A stretch of 64,000 bases of DNA from Pontederia crassipes (Eukaryota; Streptophyta; Magnoliopsida; Commelinales; Pontederiaceae). Under the pieces are notes generated by a model. It was not told where the DNA came from, ran no database searches, and saw only the letters and a list, made by a program, of their open reading frames with translations. Each line of letters starts with the position of its first letter. Positions within the stretch are counted from its first letter, which is position 1. Positions 36,948-55,755 of the stretch are shown in pieces. The stretch covers positions 50,061,353 through 50,125,352 of the forward strand of contig CM060198.1 of the NCBI GenBank assembly GCA_030549335.1, given 5' to 3'. A program made the position numbers and the translations under genes.

Positions 36948-38821
36948 TACTACAAGAAAATTGGGATTTTTCGATGGGGAATTTTCGACGGATAGAAATT
37001 CGTCGTAATTTGCGATGGATAGCAATCCGTCGGAATTTTCGACGGCCACAACTGTCAAAAATGAAAATAACAAATTATATAATTTGTTATATTATTATTT
37101 TATTTTTTGACGATTAGGAACGTCAAAATTTCTGACGGATATCTATCCGTCGCAATTTTCGACGGTCCTGATCGTCGGTAAATGTAAAATAATATAATAT
37201 AAGGAGTATTTTATTAATATAATTAGCGACATTTTAAACCGTCGCAATTTTTGATGGTTTCGACCGTCGCTAAATGAAAAGTAATATAATATAAGGAGTA
37301 TTTTATAATTAGCGATGGTTCCGACCGTCGATAATAATTAGCGACAATTCAAACCGTCTATAAAATAAAAAATAAATATTATATATAACTAAATATAGTA
37401 TTGCATTTTTATAATTAAATAATTTTTTATGGTCACAATTGTCGGTAACTTTCGCGGGAGGTCGGCTCTGGCCACAGGCGGTCGGATCTCTGACGATCGA
37501 ATCTACCGACTGGCGGCCGGATCCAGTCGCCAGCCGATCAGCCGATTGGCGGCTGGATCCGACCGCGGGCGGCCGGATCCGACCGCGGCCCAGCGGCCAG
37601 ATCCGGCCGCGCTGACGGTCGGATCCAACCGCGAGAGGCTGGATCCGGCCGCGCTGGTGGTCGGATCCAGCCGTTGGCGGTCGGGCTGGCCGCCTGGCGG
37701 CCGTTCTAGCCGCTGGCCTTCGGATTGGCCGCCTGGCGGTGGAATCTGGTGGCTGACCGTCAGATCGACCGCTAGCGGCCGGCTAATTTTTTATATTATA
37801 AAAATTCTTTGCGACGGTCGTCGCGATCATTGAAAGTTTCGGCGGTCGCGACCATTGAAAGTTTCGGCGGATGCGATTGTCGAAAGTTTCGAAGGTCACG
37901 ACCGTCGAAGTTTTGATGGTTTCGTCGATCGCCGCAGATATCGACGGTCGTGACGGTCGAAATTTTCAGGGGTCATTTGGAAATAGAATCGCGATTCCTC
38001 TTAAGTTCTTCGCGCATAGTTGAATTAACAGATTTGTTTGTGTGTATTTGGTTGGAGTGGAATTTGATGACGAGGAATAAGGTGGTTAATGTGATGGGAA
38101 AAAGTAGATGTGATAGATGAATTTTGGATGGGTATTGAATTAAAAATGAATATTATAATTATGAAGTATAATTTTATTAATAATTTAAATAAAATTGCAA
38201 AATAAAAAATTCTTATGGGAGAAGTTTTGTTAAAAATTATATTATTTAAATATAAAAAATCATTTTTAAATTATTTATATCTAATGAAATATTAAATTTT
38301 TTTAATGAGAAAATAGGTAATAAATAATATTATATTAAACACTTATTAAAATTATTTTATATCTATTAAATAATTTATTTTAGTGAAGATAGTGTGTGAA
38401 GAGAAAAGAAAAAGAAAAAAAAATGAACTTTAAAAAAAATATCACGTCAAAATCAAAACTAAAAAAAAGGGCAGCCTTCGGTTCCACCTAAAACGGAGTG
38501 ATGGAATCGGGGTCATGTGACTCCGATTCCACCGATCTTATTTTTGCCCCGAAATCGGATTCTGGGACGGTGTTTGACGGAACCGGGCGGAATAAAGTCG
38601 TGGTTCCCGCCTGGTTCCCCAACCAAACGACCCCTCAGCGGTTCTAAAGTTTCGACGGTCGTGACCGTCGAACTTCCGTCGAAACTTTCGACATTTTTTC
38701 TCTAATCATCGAAAATTGATTTGTGATGATCATTTTTCGAACGAATCGATTCCGTCAAAAAAACTGTCGGAAATCGTCATTTCTAACGATTTTCGGAAAA
38801 TTACCCATCTTTCTTGTAGTA
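36948..38821. mobile_element. Non-autonomous CACTA transposon 3, carrying a nested MITE
   Basis: The left terminus is tactacaagaaaattgg and the right terminus ttcttgtagta; both outer bases are changed symmetrically from the usual C and G. The 3-bp target duplication is AAA (36945-36947, 38822-38824). Subterminal ccgtcg/cgacgg arrays lie at 36970-37440 and 37800-37960, resuming at 38650-38800. A GC-rich ggccggatcc block lies at 37450-37790. The CT-rich tract found in elements 1 and 2 is absent. Without the MITE it is about 1.2 kb. Confidence 0.88.
37969..38634. mobile_element. MITE nested in CACTA 3
   Basis: The ends are ggggtcatttgg and the inverse ccaaacgacccc, flanked by the 3-bp duplication TCA (37966-37968 and 38635-38637). 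A 3-bp duplication and this TIR style fit a PIF/Harbinger (Tourist-like) MITE, though TCA departs from the usual TWA. An internal hairpin (ggaatcgg at 38503, ccgattcc at 38523) is present. The AT-rich interior shares words such as agatgtgatagatgaattt with the element at 20422-21423. Confidence 0.8.
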
Positions 38822-38824
38822 AAA

Positions 38825-40260
38825 GTTCTAAACATCAGAATTCAGATAGCTCCGTTGACTCTAGTAATAAACATGGCGGTCATTGGTTCATCCACTTACA
38901 CGACGCGAGATTTAAGATTTAGATGACATCCACTCAAATTTGATGACATCGACCTCTCTTTGGCACTTGGGTGTGAAACAAAAAACATCTCATGTGTGAC
39001 TTTGCTCGGGTGGGTTTGACTTTTAGATTGAGCGACCGAAAGAGTTGAAAGGAGGATTTGATCGACTTTAATCTTTTAAATTCGGCATTAGAGTGAGTGA
39101 GTTGACTCGAGGCATAATAGTTGAAGACTTGAGGATGTATGTCCCTACCATGAGACTCAAAATAGATCTCCAGATAGTAAGGGGCGATGAACCGGGTCAC
39201 TAGCTCTCGGTGCGACTTCATAAAAAACAATTAAAGATAAGATCGAAGAAAATGAGGGCACTAGTACATTTTAAAATTTTGAACTATTTGACGTCATGCA
39301 TTTATGGGCTTTGACATTTGCTTATTATGATAAGTAGGAGGAATTGGATACGTTTGCCCTTTTTTTTTCCAATTCAATAAATGTTCCATTTTTTTTTTCT
39401 CTTTACTAACCATATTTATAAAAAGAGCAGATCCAAATTCAATTGGAAAATGTAAAAAATAATTGCCTCGCAATTAGGTCACTTGTTCTAATGAGACTCG
39501 CATATATGAAACTCGAGTTTGATTATGGCATGTTTTCTTTTTGTGTCGCGTCATGTGGAATGGCTCTCGGACCAACCCGACGCTATTAAAATATGGCTCG
39601 GTCGAACTAATCGAGTCAGATCGTTCACCTTTTTTTTTTCTTTTTTGCCCTACATTTTAGACAAATAAAAAATATTATAGTACATGATGCTATGATTATT
39701 AAATATGTAATAAAAATATTTAAATTTATAGTATATGATTAACTATTTAGATATATAATAATAAAAAATAAAAAAAATATGTTACATTGACCTGGCCCTG
39801 GTCAGGCCCGTGCTTGACAGGCTCAAGTCTAATGGCACAAATTTGGCACGAGTCAACCCAAATCGTTATGATTAGGCTGGTTCAACAAATTTTGTGCCGG
39901 ATTGGGTCATGCAAAACGTTTTTCTAAGTCTCAAGTCCGACCCAAAACTCTTTTGCCTACTATGAGTACTAGAGTTCAATAATTCCTAACTTTCTCAAGA
40001 TAATTTATTTATTGAATGTTGATGTGGAAGAGATAAAAAAAAATATTACATCATGAAGGCCATTAAGATTTAATCCCACGCATAGAAAAGAAGTCATTTT
40101 TACTTGAAAATATTACATACAAATTTTTGCATTTAAAGATTTGACACCAGCATTTGTTCTTCCATCATGTTCAATTTGAAAATGTTCACACAGGAAGCAG
40201 AGGAAAAATGAATGTTATATAGGCATGAAAAAACAAACTTCATTTGCAAAGGTAGTAGTA
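38825..40260. other. Intergenic sequence with one unassigned open frame
   Basis: A minus-strand frame at 38934-39230 (98 codons) has a balanced, protein-like composition (FNYYASSQLTHSNAEF) but matches no family I recognise. It may be retrotransposon-derived. Around 39520-39950 are ggctcggtcg and cctggccctggtcaggccc words of transposon style. No gene is called. Confidence 0.35.
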
Positions 40261-40554
40261 CTTAAAGATACATATAGAGAAGAAAAGGGCTCTTCGTTGT
40301 GCGTCCGCTACTCATATCGCAAGCCAGGGCTTTGAATTATAAAGAGATCAACAATATACGTACAGGGTCCTATACCTTCAATTGGGAAAGGAAAAAAATG
40401 AAATTTCTTACAGAAGCTATCTTAAAGTTGACACCTCCAAATCACACTTCACAAAGTAAAAGAATAATTCTACATGTCCTAAATTTGATCGTTGTTTCAA
40501 TCCTAAAAGGCTGATGTTTTGTTCTTTATGGTAAACTCTTGGCAAGGCAATCAA

Positions 40555-43484
<2,930 letters not shown>

Positions 43485-43947
43485 CTAAACTAATTATTCG
43501 TATTTATGCGGATACGGCGCATAGAAATGGTGGCTGTGCTGTTTAAGTGGTTGAGGATTTATACCTTTTTTTTTTGCTATTTTATCTGGATTTTAAAATT
43601 CCACTTTCGTTGATACGATTCTGTAAAAGATAACTGAAACACTATCTAAAAAAATATGCCATGAATATTTAAAAAGCATGCCAATAATAACACTAATTTT
43701 GCTTGTAAGTATAATTAAATCGACGAGAACTAACAGATAATAATTTGTTTTTTTTTTACATTTTCCACCTTGACTATTTTATCCATGCAATACTGAATTA
43801 ATGAAGGTCAAATAACATGGCGCAAAGATAGCTTCCTTTCGCATAATTAACCCATATCTATAAAATATTATAGAGTTTTGTTCCATCCATGAGCTGGAGA
43901 AGAAGCTGGCGGTTGGTGCCTTGAATGAACCTTTTGAACCACCACCA

Positions 43948-43972
43948 TCTCTCTCTCTCTCTCTCTCTCTCT
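43948..43972. repeat. (TC)n microsatellite
   Basis: About 12 perfect tc units between the divergent RabA and RPN11 genes. No coding meaning is evident. Confidence 0.95.
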
Positions 43973-44249
43973 ATGTAAAGAACGTGTCTTTTCTTTCGGT
44001 GATATCATACAACATGCTAACATCGTTGTGACTGAATAAATTGCGGCATGATTGATGTGGGGACGTGCTGTGGTCATCTATCAATTTTATCATTTTAGTG
44101 CCTGGATGATAAGGATGATGATGAGAAGGAATTAGTTCTTTAGCATTTGTGGATGGAGAGGGTTGACGTTAGATAATTAAAAGAATAATAAGTGTGTAAA
44201 AAATCGAATAGAAGAAACAAATATATATAATTGTTCTTTCAGATGAAGT

Positions 44250-44330
44250 GAGGCCCAATAAAGCCCATTTATGGCCTATTTAAGATCATAATAATATAAG
44301 TAAAAAAGCCTTCGTTGTGTTAATGGGCTA
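44250..44330 (+). promoter_or_regulatory. Three TGGGC (PRCE/site II-like) elements upstream of RPN11
   Basis: The sequences aggcccaat (44251-44259), aagcccatt (44261-44269) and taatgggcta (44321-44330) each contain TGGGC on one strand, 190-270 bp before the RPN11 start codon. In Arabidopsis, TGGGC is the core of the proteasome-related cis-element bound by NAC53/NAC78, which raise proteasome gene expression when the proteasome is impaired. TGGGCY is also the site II element of housekeeping genes. The function here is inferred. Confidence 0.55.
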
Positions 44331-44522
44331 AACGTCATACATAGATCGGGCCGACTTTTGACGGCCAATTTAACCGATGCCACCGGCGACTGAGCGGTCT
44401 TTCGGTAGATCGGCGAACGCAAGGGTTTTATATTACGGTCTTCTGCTACCGGAGTGACACCGGAATCCGGCGGCAGCGGCGGCGATCCGAACGGCGCGGG
44501 TGACGCTTGAGGTTTGTAAGGT

Positions 44523-48603
<4,081 letters not shown>

Positions 48604-50640
48604 TCGCTACAAATAGAGATTGAGAAGCTTTTCTCATATATAGTGAATTGAACGCCACGACTTGGTGCGAATCATGTGATTTCTGTCATGTCGAAATGTT
48701 ACTTACGCTGTAGTATTCTTGCTATTCCGCCAGTTGTGAAGTTGGAAATTTGGATTCGAACTCATAAATCTTGTCTAGTGAACTGTTTCATTACTAGTTT
48801 CAAGTTACCGGTGGACCACCCGTATAAATATTCTGACTTAATGCCACTTTGGATGCTTCTTTGAGTTCTTTCCACATCCGATCTCCATTTTACTGTACAG
48901 TTGTACCCCTGATATAAACAATAGAATATGTATGCATTCCTTTATTAGCTTACAAGTTTTGAATGCCAAAATATTTCAGGAAAGCAAGAGAATATCTTAA
49001 ACGCGTTAAGTAACGACATTTTCTATCGTCGTCAATGGATATTTGAAGTAAATAAAGGGAGCATGCGATTAGGAAAAATATTATGGATGGGAATATTAGA
49101 TAATAAAAAGAACAAATAATCCCACGTGATTTTTTTAGTCAACACTTGATATTTGGGATGTCTGAGCTCATACGCCGTTGAGTGCATTTTCTAATAACTG
49201 GAGTGGCTTCAAAAAAAAAGGAAAAAAAAGGAAAATTCTATTTATGTGGAGAAAAGCACAAAAAGTGCTTTGAGCCAATGAAAATTTTGAAAAAAAAAAT
49301 GGTAAAAAGTATATCAAGCACAAATAATCATAAAGCAAGTTGTGATTTGCGTAAAGCAATCTTTCCACATCTCAGACGCAGGCTTAGTTTGGTAATCATC
49401 CAAATGGTGAGAAAAATGTCATTTTCATTTACAGAATCATTTGTGTGCTTCACGACAAAGCAATAAAATCAGTCATGTTTCACAGAAATTGTGAAAGAAA
49501 GCAACTCCAGTGAAAAATTTTGCAGCAAACACGATACAAAGCATGTTAAAACTTTTAGAAAAGTACACTTGCGTAGGCAAACTTAGCTTCCGTCAGAGGA
49601 TAACTTGTGCATTTATGTGGTGCTTTGATGAAAAAGAATTGAGTGCTTCTCATGAAGAAATGGTAATGATGCATAGCTTCTTGAACTTTTTAAAAAGATA
49701 GTAAGGTTTCTCTTCGAAGGAAGCCAAATTTTGGAAAATGTCGTGGGCTCTGGTGCATGATATTTTGGACAACTCGATTTAAACAAAACAAGTACTTTGA
49801 TAATTTTGCAAGCAAAAGCAGTTCGAAAAAATTTACCAAACATTTAACATATCGAGAACAATATCATTTTGGCAAAAGACAAAGGACTGAAAAGTTGCGC
49901 CAAGCACAACTCAAAGAATGCTGCAAATAAAAGCACCCGGAATGCAAGCTTCAAAGCAACTCATCCCAAGTGGTGTTGTGTCCACCATTTGCTATGAATC
50001 ACAACAAATCACAGCAACTTATTCAGCTTTTGTAAAGGGAAGAGAAAAAAAAATGTTGTGATTGACGGCATCAAAATGTGTCGTTCTCAGTTAAAGTTGG
50101 TGCATCTAAATCTTCTTTGATCAGACATTTGTAGAGAACAAATTGACTTCTTTGTGGTATGCTTTAGATCATTTTTTTTTGTACCCAATGGAAATTCCCA
50201 GTGTTCATCTGAATCTGTAGTTGGGATGAAAGAGCAGAAGCTTTTTATCATTTGAATATTCTGAAGTGTCAACCAAATGGATTTCTTCTCAAGTTTTTAT
50301 GTGAGGATTATAACGGCCATTTTACTAATAGATAACTTCTTTCTCTTTTTTTTTTCTAAGAAAACAAGTGTGTCCATGATGTTTAATCGTTTAGTGTCAT
50401 GCATTATGTTAAAGGCTAATTTTTTGAGTGCCGGATCTACGGGAGATTTCCGATGTCTAAAACTATTAGCACCTGATTAATTTGGAACCGGAGTGAAAGA
50501 GCGTTGGCATTCTCCTGATGAAAGTGGTGGCTCTAAGAATTAATTACAAGGCTATTAGCACCCGTCGAACCACTTAAAACGTAGCTCCGCTAGTCAACTA
50601 CGTCAACCAACCTTTGATATTTGATATGTATTGGAAAGCA
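48604..50640. other. RPN11 3' flank and intergenic sequence
   Basis: The first few hundred bases should include the RPN11 3' UTR. From about 49150 to 50300 the DNA is AT-rich with A-runs. Overlapping open frames on both strands (49182-49466, 49510-49843) look random. No transposon ends were found. Confidence 0.4.
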
Positions 50641-50740
50641 GGTGGGGCGTGCAGGAACAGCTGATCCAAGTGATGAAGAGGGCAAACGACAGTCAAGCTT
50701 GATAGGTCAATCACCTCATCTTGGTTCATCGTTCAAAGGT
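50641..50740 (+). other. Exon-like orphan segment
   Basis: The segment follows a good acceptor (ttggaaagcag) and ends at a good donor (caaag then gtaaga). Between them one frame is open for 33 residues with a plausible hydrophilic composition (GTADPSDEEGKRQSSLIGQS). No neighbouring exon was found, and I do not recognise the protein. It may be a gene fragment, perhaps carried by a transposon, or chance. Confidence 0.25.
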
Positions 50741-53339
50741 AAGAAGATCATGCTTTGATCTAACCTTGTTTTTTTCTTTTTCCTAACTGAATTGATATGT
50801 ATCCAAGCTGTTCATAATCTCATTAATTAATATCTTGCATTGTCACTCCTAGTGACATATGATGAATGAAAATTCCTTGCATATTACATAGAGGGTTAAT
50901 TTCATATACCTCTCTCAGTTATAACGATTTTTTGTGTCTAATTCGAACTTACGTCCTAAAATTTTACCATGATTTTCACTTCAATCATTTCATCATATTC
51001 TCTTAACCTTTTTTTATAATTTATTTTTTATTTATAATAAAAATAAAATGTCTTTCTCATGATTTTAAGTTTTTATCGGTCTAAATGAAGCACAAAAAGA
51101 AAGAGAGCATTTTATTCCTTTTATAAATAAAAAATAAAAAAATAATAGAATCTTACTAAAAGATTCAAATGAAAATCATGATAAAATTTAAGAATGTCAT
51201 ACAATGAATTCATAATTCATAGTTAAATGTGAAAAAAAATGAGAGACTTATAAAAATAACCTATCAAACTTGAGTTTTCTTTGAGAAAAGATATTAATCC
51301 TCGTTGATAAATTAACACAAACAGCCAAATGGTGGTTGCACTTCTAGTCTACGTGTCGTCTCCTCGCAGGTGTTACTGGTCGCACTTATAAAGTAGACTT
51401 CTGAAGTTCTCTGGAGTAGACAGCAATTGCTGATGCAGGGTACAAATATAATATAATTCACAAGTTCTATAACATGCTGGATGATTCAGAATTGATTGGT
51501 CTTAGACTTGGACAAAGTCTAATCCTTTCAATGAATAAAAAAACTATTTAGATATGTACATATTCCAATGGGTTTAGTGGGTAGCATGCCCAGACAACAT
51601 GGTCAATATCCGTTTCAACGTCTCATTCTCTAGCCACGGTCGCGCTCTCCTCGCCACCCCCGTGCTCACCACATCGGAGATCGCCTCATCTCCCCAGCGC
51701 TCGCTTGGACGCCTTGTGACTAGACTATATCACTGGCACCCTGCTAATTGAACAAATTCACACCAGCGAGGCAAGCGTAGAATCGGCGGCGAGGCGAGAG
51801 TGGAAGCGATGGCGAGGCATGAGTGGAAGCAATGGCGAGGCAAGCATGGCTCGAAGGTGGCAATGATGATAGTGTGGAGGGGACAGAGGTGGCGGCTAAG
51901 GCGATGTGCGCAACGACGATGAACGCGACGGTCGTGAACACGTGGAGCGGTAGATAGAGCGCACGGACTGGACAAAAGTTCACTTGAACCAGCAGAAGAG
52001 CGGGTGAACTACGCACGCAAGCATCTATCGTAGATGTCCGATCGCATTTTGCTACCGACTATTAAATCCTATTCCAATATATCCTACTTGGTAAAGTCCG
52101 ATTAAGTTTTTTTTCGATCTGAGTCTACGAATGGCCTCTAGTGTCCAATGATATTAGCATTTGACTAATTTGGAGCTAGGAAGATAGAACAGTAATGATT
52201 TTATTTCTTGATCAAGATAATTACTTTAGGACTCAAACTCGAGACTACTAACTCTTATCGAGTGTTTGAAACTCAACTTTGCTACCAAATGAATCAACAT
52301 TGGTTAAAGCCCGGTTAAGATTTTGATAGAGGTATTTTGAATGCTAAGTTGTGCCTTCGCTGATTTGATAACTACATGTAGAGCCTTATATATTTTCACT
52401 ATTTTTGTGGCATTCTTTTAGAAAAATGTATCCCTAACACCATGATTTTTTAAAAATAAATATTAATTTTTTATAATTAAATAAATCCAAAAAATAATGG
52501 TTTGATAAAGATAATTAAAGTTTGAAAGTAAATAAAAGAATAATTATATGAGAGATACTAAGAGAAAAGAAAGATAAATCCTAATTCAATTCAGAGTTGT
52601 GACATGATTAAGATTAAGAATTTAAAATTTAATTATAATATGATAATATGCTATAACAACTTTTAATAAATGTGAAATTAAGAATTTTAACTTTAAATAA
52701 TTTTAATTTCAAATTTTAGCATATAAAGATAATAACTAACTATTTAATTTGAAAACATAGAAAAAATAAAAGATAAATTATGAATCATAACTAGGATTAA
52801 GAGTTCTAATTAGATTAGAATTTGTGATCCTTTTCCACATAAGTAGGGCTCCAAAGTTTCTTTCAATCTTTCTTCTCTTTCACGTTTGTGTTTTTTCTCC
52901 AACTTTATATATTTTATCCTTTGTCAATATGTGTGCATGCTTGCTTCAATTGGTCCTCTCTTTGTGGTTATACCATCTATTAAAGGATGTCACACTCATC
53001 GCCAGAAGTCAAGCACACACAGATTGGAGTTCAAGTAGTTCTGTCCGGATAAAGTGCGTACAAATTTTCGAGTTTATTTTTGTACGTGATTTCTTAATAG
53101 AATAATGAAATTCAAAAAAGATAAAAAATATATATATTTCATATTCTCCTATGATCCATGAATGTATTCCATAAGATAGTTCATCAATATTATGTTATTT
53201 CAGTATTCAAAATCTCGATCAAAGTTGAAGAAAAATCTAAAGTTATATTCTGCCAGAATATGACCCGAGCTGCCTAGAATTCAGTTAAGGTTCTATAATA
53301 TTTTTCTGATGTGTCATAATTGACATCGAATCCAACCCA
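50741..53339. other. Intergenic, with a GC-rich repeat island and LTR-like debris
   Basis: Mostly AT-rich. A GC-rich island at about 51600-52020 contains 23-bp repeats (annotated separately) and open frames of low complexity. The phrase ctaatttggag near 50480 and 52168 occurs in two related contexts, suggesting debris of one repeat family. At 52830-53050 a leader-like stretch (ataagtagggctcc followed by CT-rich sequence) resembles LTR promoters, but no termini were found. Confidence 0.35.
51780..51862 (+). repeat. 23-bp GC-rich tandem repeat
   Basis: The units gaggcgagagtggaagcgatggc, its variant with catgag, and a third partial unit lie end to end. Confidence 0.8.
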
Positions 53340-53480
53340 AATTTGAATTCAACCTCATTTCAAAAGAGTTTTGTAGGCTCCTCCTGTGCCTATGAATCAT
53401 GGATGCCTATCTGATGCAATAGAAGTGGGGATCTTATGAAGTCTAATAATCTTGTGGACATATAAATCCATGAGGCTCTA
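53340..53480 (-). pseudogene. Ty3-gypsy integrase relic, distal part
   Basis: The minus strand reads LYVHKIIRLHKIPTSIASD, matching LYVHEIIRLHGIPTSIVS of the element at 9635-9690. A stop follows soon after. It continues the integrase at 55756-55990 once the solo LTR is removed; the second catalytic aspartate (SD) is still present. The left boundary is uncertain. Confidence 0.75.
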
Positions 53481-55755
53481 TGTAACGCCCCCAAATTGTG
53501 CTCCGTCACCTAGCAAAATACGCTTTGAGGACGCTATGAATCATCCTTACGTGAACATCATATTGATAAAAAAAAGAAGACTTTGACTAGTCAATTAAGA
53601 ACAACATCATATGCATAAAAGTGACATCATGAATAAGTGATAATATTCGGAAGACATCATCATGAAATAGACGGAAGACTAATGAAAGAATCATCTTATG
53701 AGTCCTGCATCAATCTAATATCACGGAAAGAGAAATCTATAACATGAATATAAATGACTCAAGACATCCATATGCTGCCACCACAAGTTCGATCTATCAC
53801 CGTTGGCCATCTCCATCATTCTAACTTGGTTCTGCATTTAAGAACATGCTGGGGAGAAACCTCTTTATAAGTTTTGCAACTCGGTATGGAAGTAAAGCAA
53901 AGACAATTCATCATCATGATACTAAATAAGAATCATAAGAACATCGTCATCATATCATCATCATATGAGTGAAAAGCAATCTTGTAACATGATATATGAA
54001 TAGGAGATCACTAAAATCATAAGAAATCCATATTCTTGAAATCATATGATCAAAAGATCAGGATAGATCATAATAATTCATTATAAAGTGGCAAACGCCG
54101 AACATCATGATTATGAAATCATCATCATATAAAAAATCATTGTATGAACATAGGTAATCATAAAGTAAATCATCTTAGTTAAAGCATATTAATAATATAT
54201 CGAGAGATTATGGAAAGATCATCATAAGAGTGACAAGAGCCACTAATCATCATAAGGAGAATTCATCGTGAATATGCTTCATTTTTTTCATTATCTTATT
54301 ATTCATCTTTGACTTATAGTGTGGTATATTTCAACCCATTGGGAGGTCTGCCTCAATCCATCCATCATCATCATTATAATTAGCAAAACCAGACTATAAC
54401 TGATCGTAGTTGGTCCATAACTAATCGAAATCAGCCCATAATTGACCGGAGTCAGCCCATATCTGGTCGTCACTAGTTCATCATAAAAATATCTCTCCAT
54501 TTAACCTTTTTCATCCATTATCTTACAGCTTTTAATTTATCTTTTATTAGAACATAAGGATCATGTTAAGATTTAATCATCATAAGAAAGGATCAACGAA
54601 TCATATTGATCAAGGGTCTTAATCATCATCATCATTATATAAGACTTAATCAGAACTACAAAATAAAGTCATGAAAAAAAATCAGATGTGCATTTTAATC
54701 ATCATAAATAGATCAGCATTGATAGATATAAATCAGTGTCATCACCGATATGATTAGATCTAAATCAAGTCATCAAAATAAGATCATAATTAGTAAAGGT
54801 ATAAATAACATAATCATCATCATGACTTAGATCATGATTAATCACATGAATCAGGGACTAACATATCATAAAAATGATATAAACAGCATCAGAACCCGAG
54901 CCAAGTAGGAGTAGAACCCTGGCCGAGTTCATAGGATGTCATTCTTGGAAAAACTAGGTTAGACTCGGGCTGGGTTCAGGTTACACTCGGACTCGGGTCG
55001 GATCGTTGTCATGACTTAGATGTTGTGGGTGGAACTTGGGCCAGGTCATCATCAACCCGGGCCGGGTTCGTCTAGTTATAGAGCTCGAGGAGCATCGGCA
55101 ATAGTGAATTGGGACTGAGTTCTATCGAACTCGGTCGAGGCACGTCCTAATTCGGGCCGGGTACGGAGAAACCCGAGCAGGGTTTGTCTTGTGGAGAAAG
55201 ACTGTGTCGCGCAGTACATTTTTCGATCAACTTTTCGACGATGATCGACATCAATAATCATCATAATTCATAGTACTATAACTAAGTATCAAGTAGAGCA
55301 TGCTTCAAGTTTAAAATCAAGATTCTTGACGAATCTATCATAGTTCCATACCTTGTAGTTTCTATCCAAGAAACTAATTCGTTCTTCTTCTTTCTCTTCC
55401 TTTGCCTGCTTCTCTCAGTTTAGGCGCGCGTCTGGCGGTGTCCACTCCCTCCGACGAGTCTCTTGTGCGAACGACGGTTGTCAAGTACAAAGGGAATGAA
55501 GAAGGGCGCACCTAACAGAGGAGGAAGTCTAAAGAGAATTTGCAGGGAGAAAAGGGGCTGATTTGTTCGTTTTAATCCCATGTATATAGAAGGGAAATCT
55601 AAGTTCATGTGATAGTTGGAGATCCAAATAAATCTGATTTTATAATCATTAGATTTGAATCTATCTTTTCTCCTTTTTATTTCTTTTTCCTATTCCGATT
55701 TATCTCTTCCCCTTTTATCTTCTTTTATTTTGATGTTAGAGTTTCGGACGTTACA
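53481..55755 (-). mobile_element. Solo gypsy LTR (2275 bp) inserted in an integrase
   Basis: On the minus strand it starts tgtaacgtccgaaac (55755) and ends gggggcgttaca (53481). The perfect 5-bp duplication CTCTA flanks it (53476-53480 and 55756-55760). The gypsy integrase sequence is continuous across the insertion. Its interior is rich in atgatg/catcat words and gactcgg motifs and aligns with the LTR fragment at 60976-62051. Open frames inside are non-coding. Confidence 0.88.

Noticed and set aside
52230..52310. A stretch resembling a tRNA-derived SINE (ggactcaaactcgag and nearby words).
   Set aside because: No convincing A and B boxes with correct spacing, no poly-A or poly-T tail and no target duplication.
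53481..55755. Considered as the 3' LTR of the neighbouring integrase relic with a deleted internal segment.
   Set aside because: The perfect CTCTA duplication and the integrase continuation on the far side show it is a separate solo LTR insertion.
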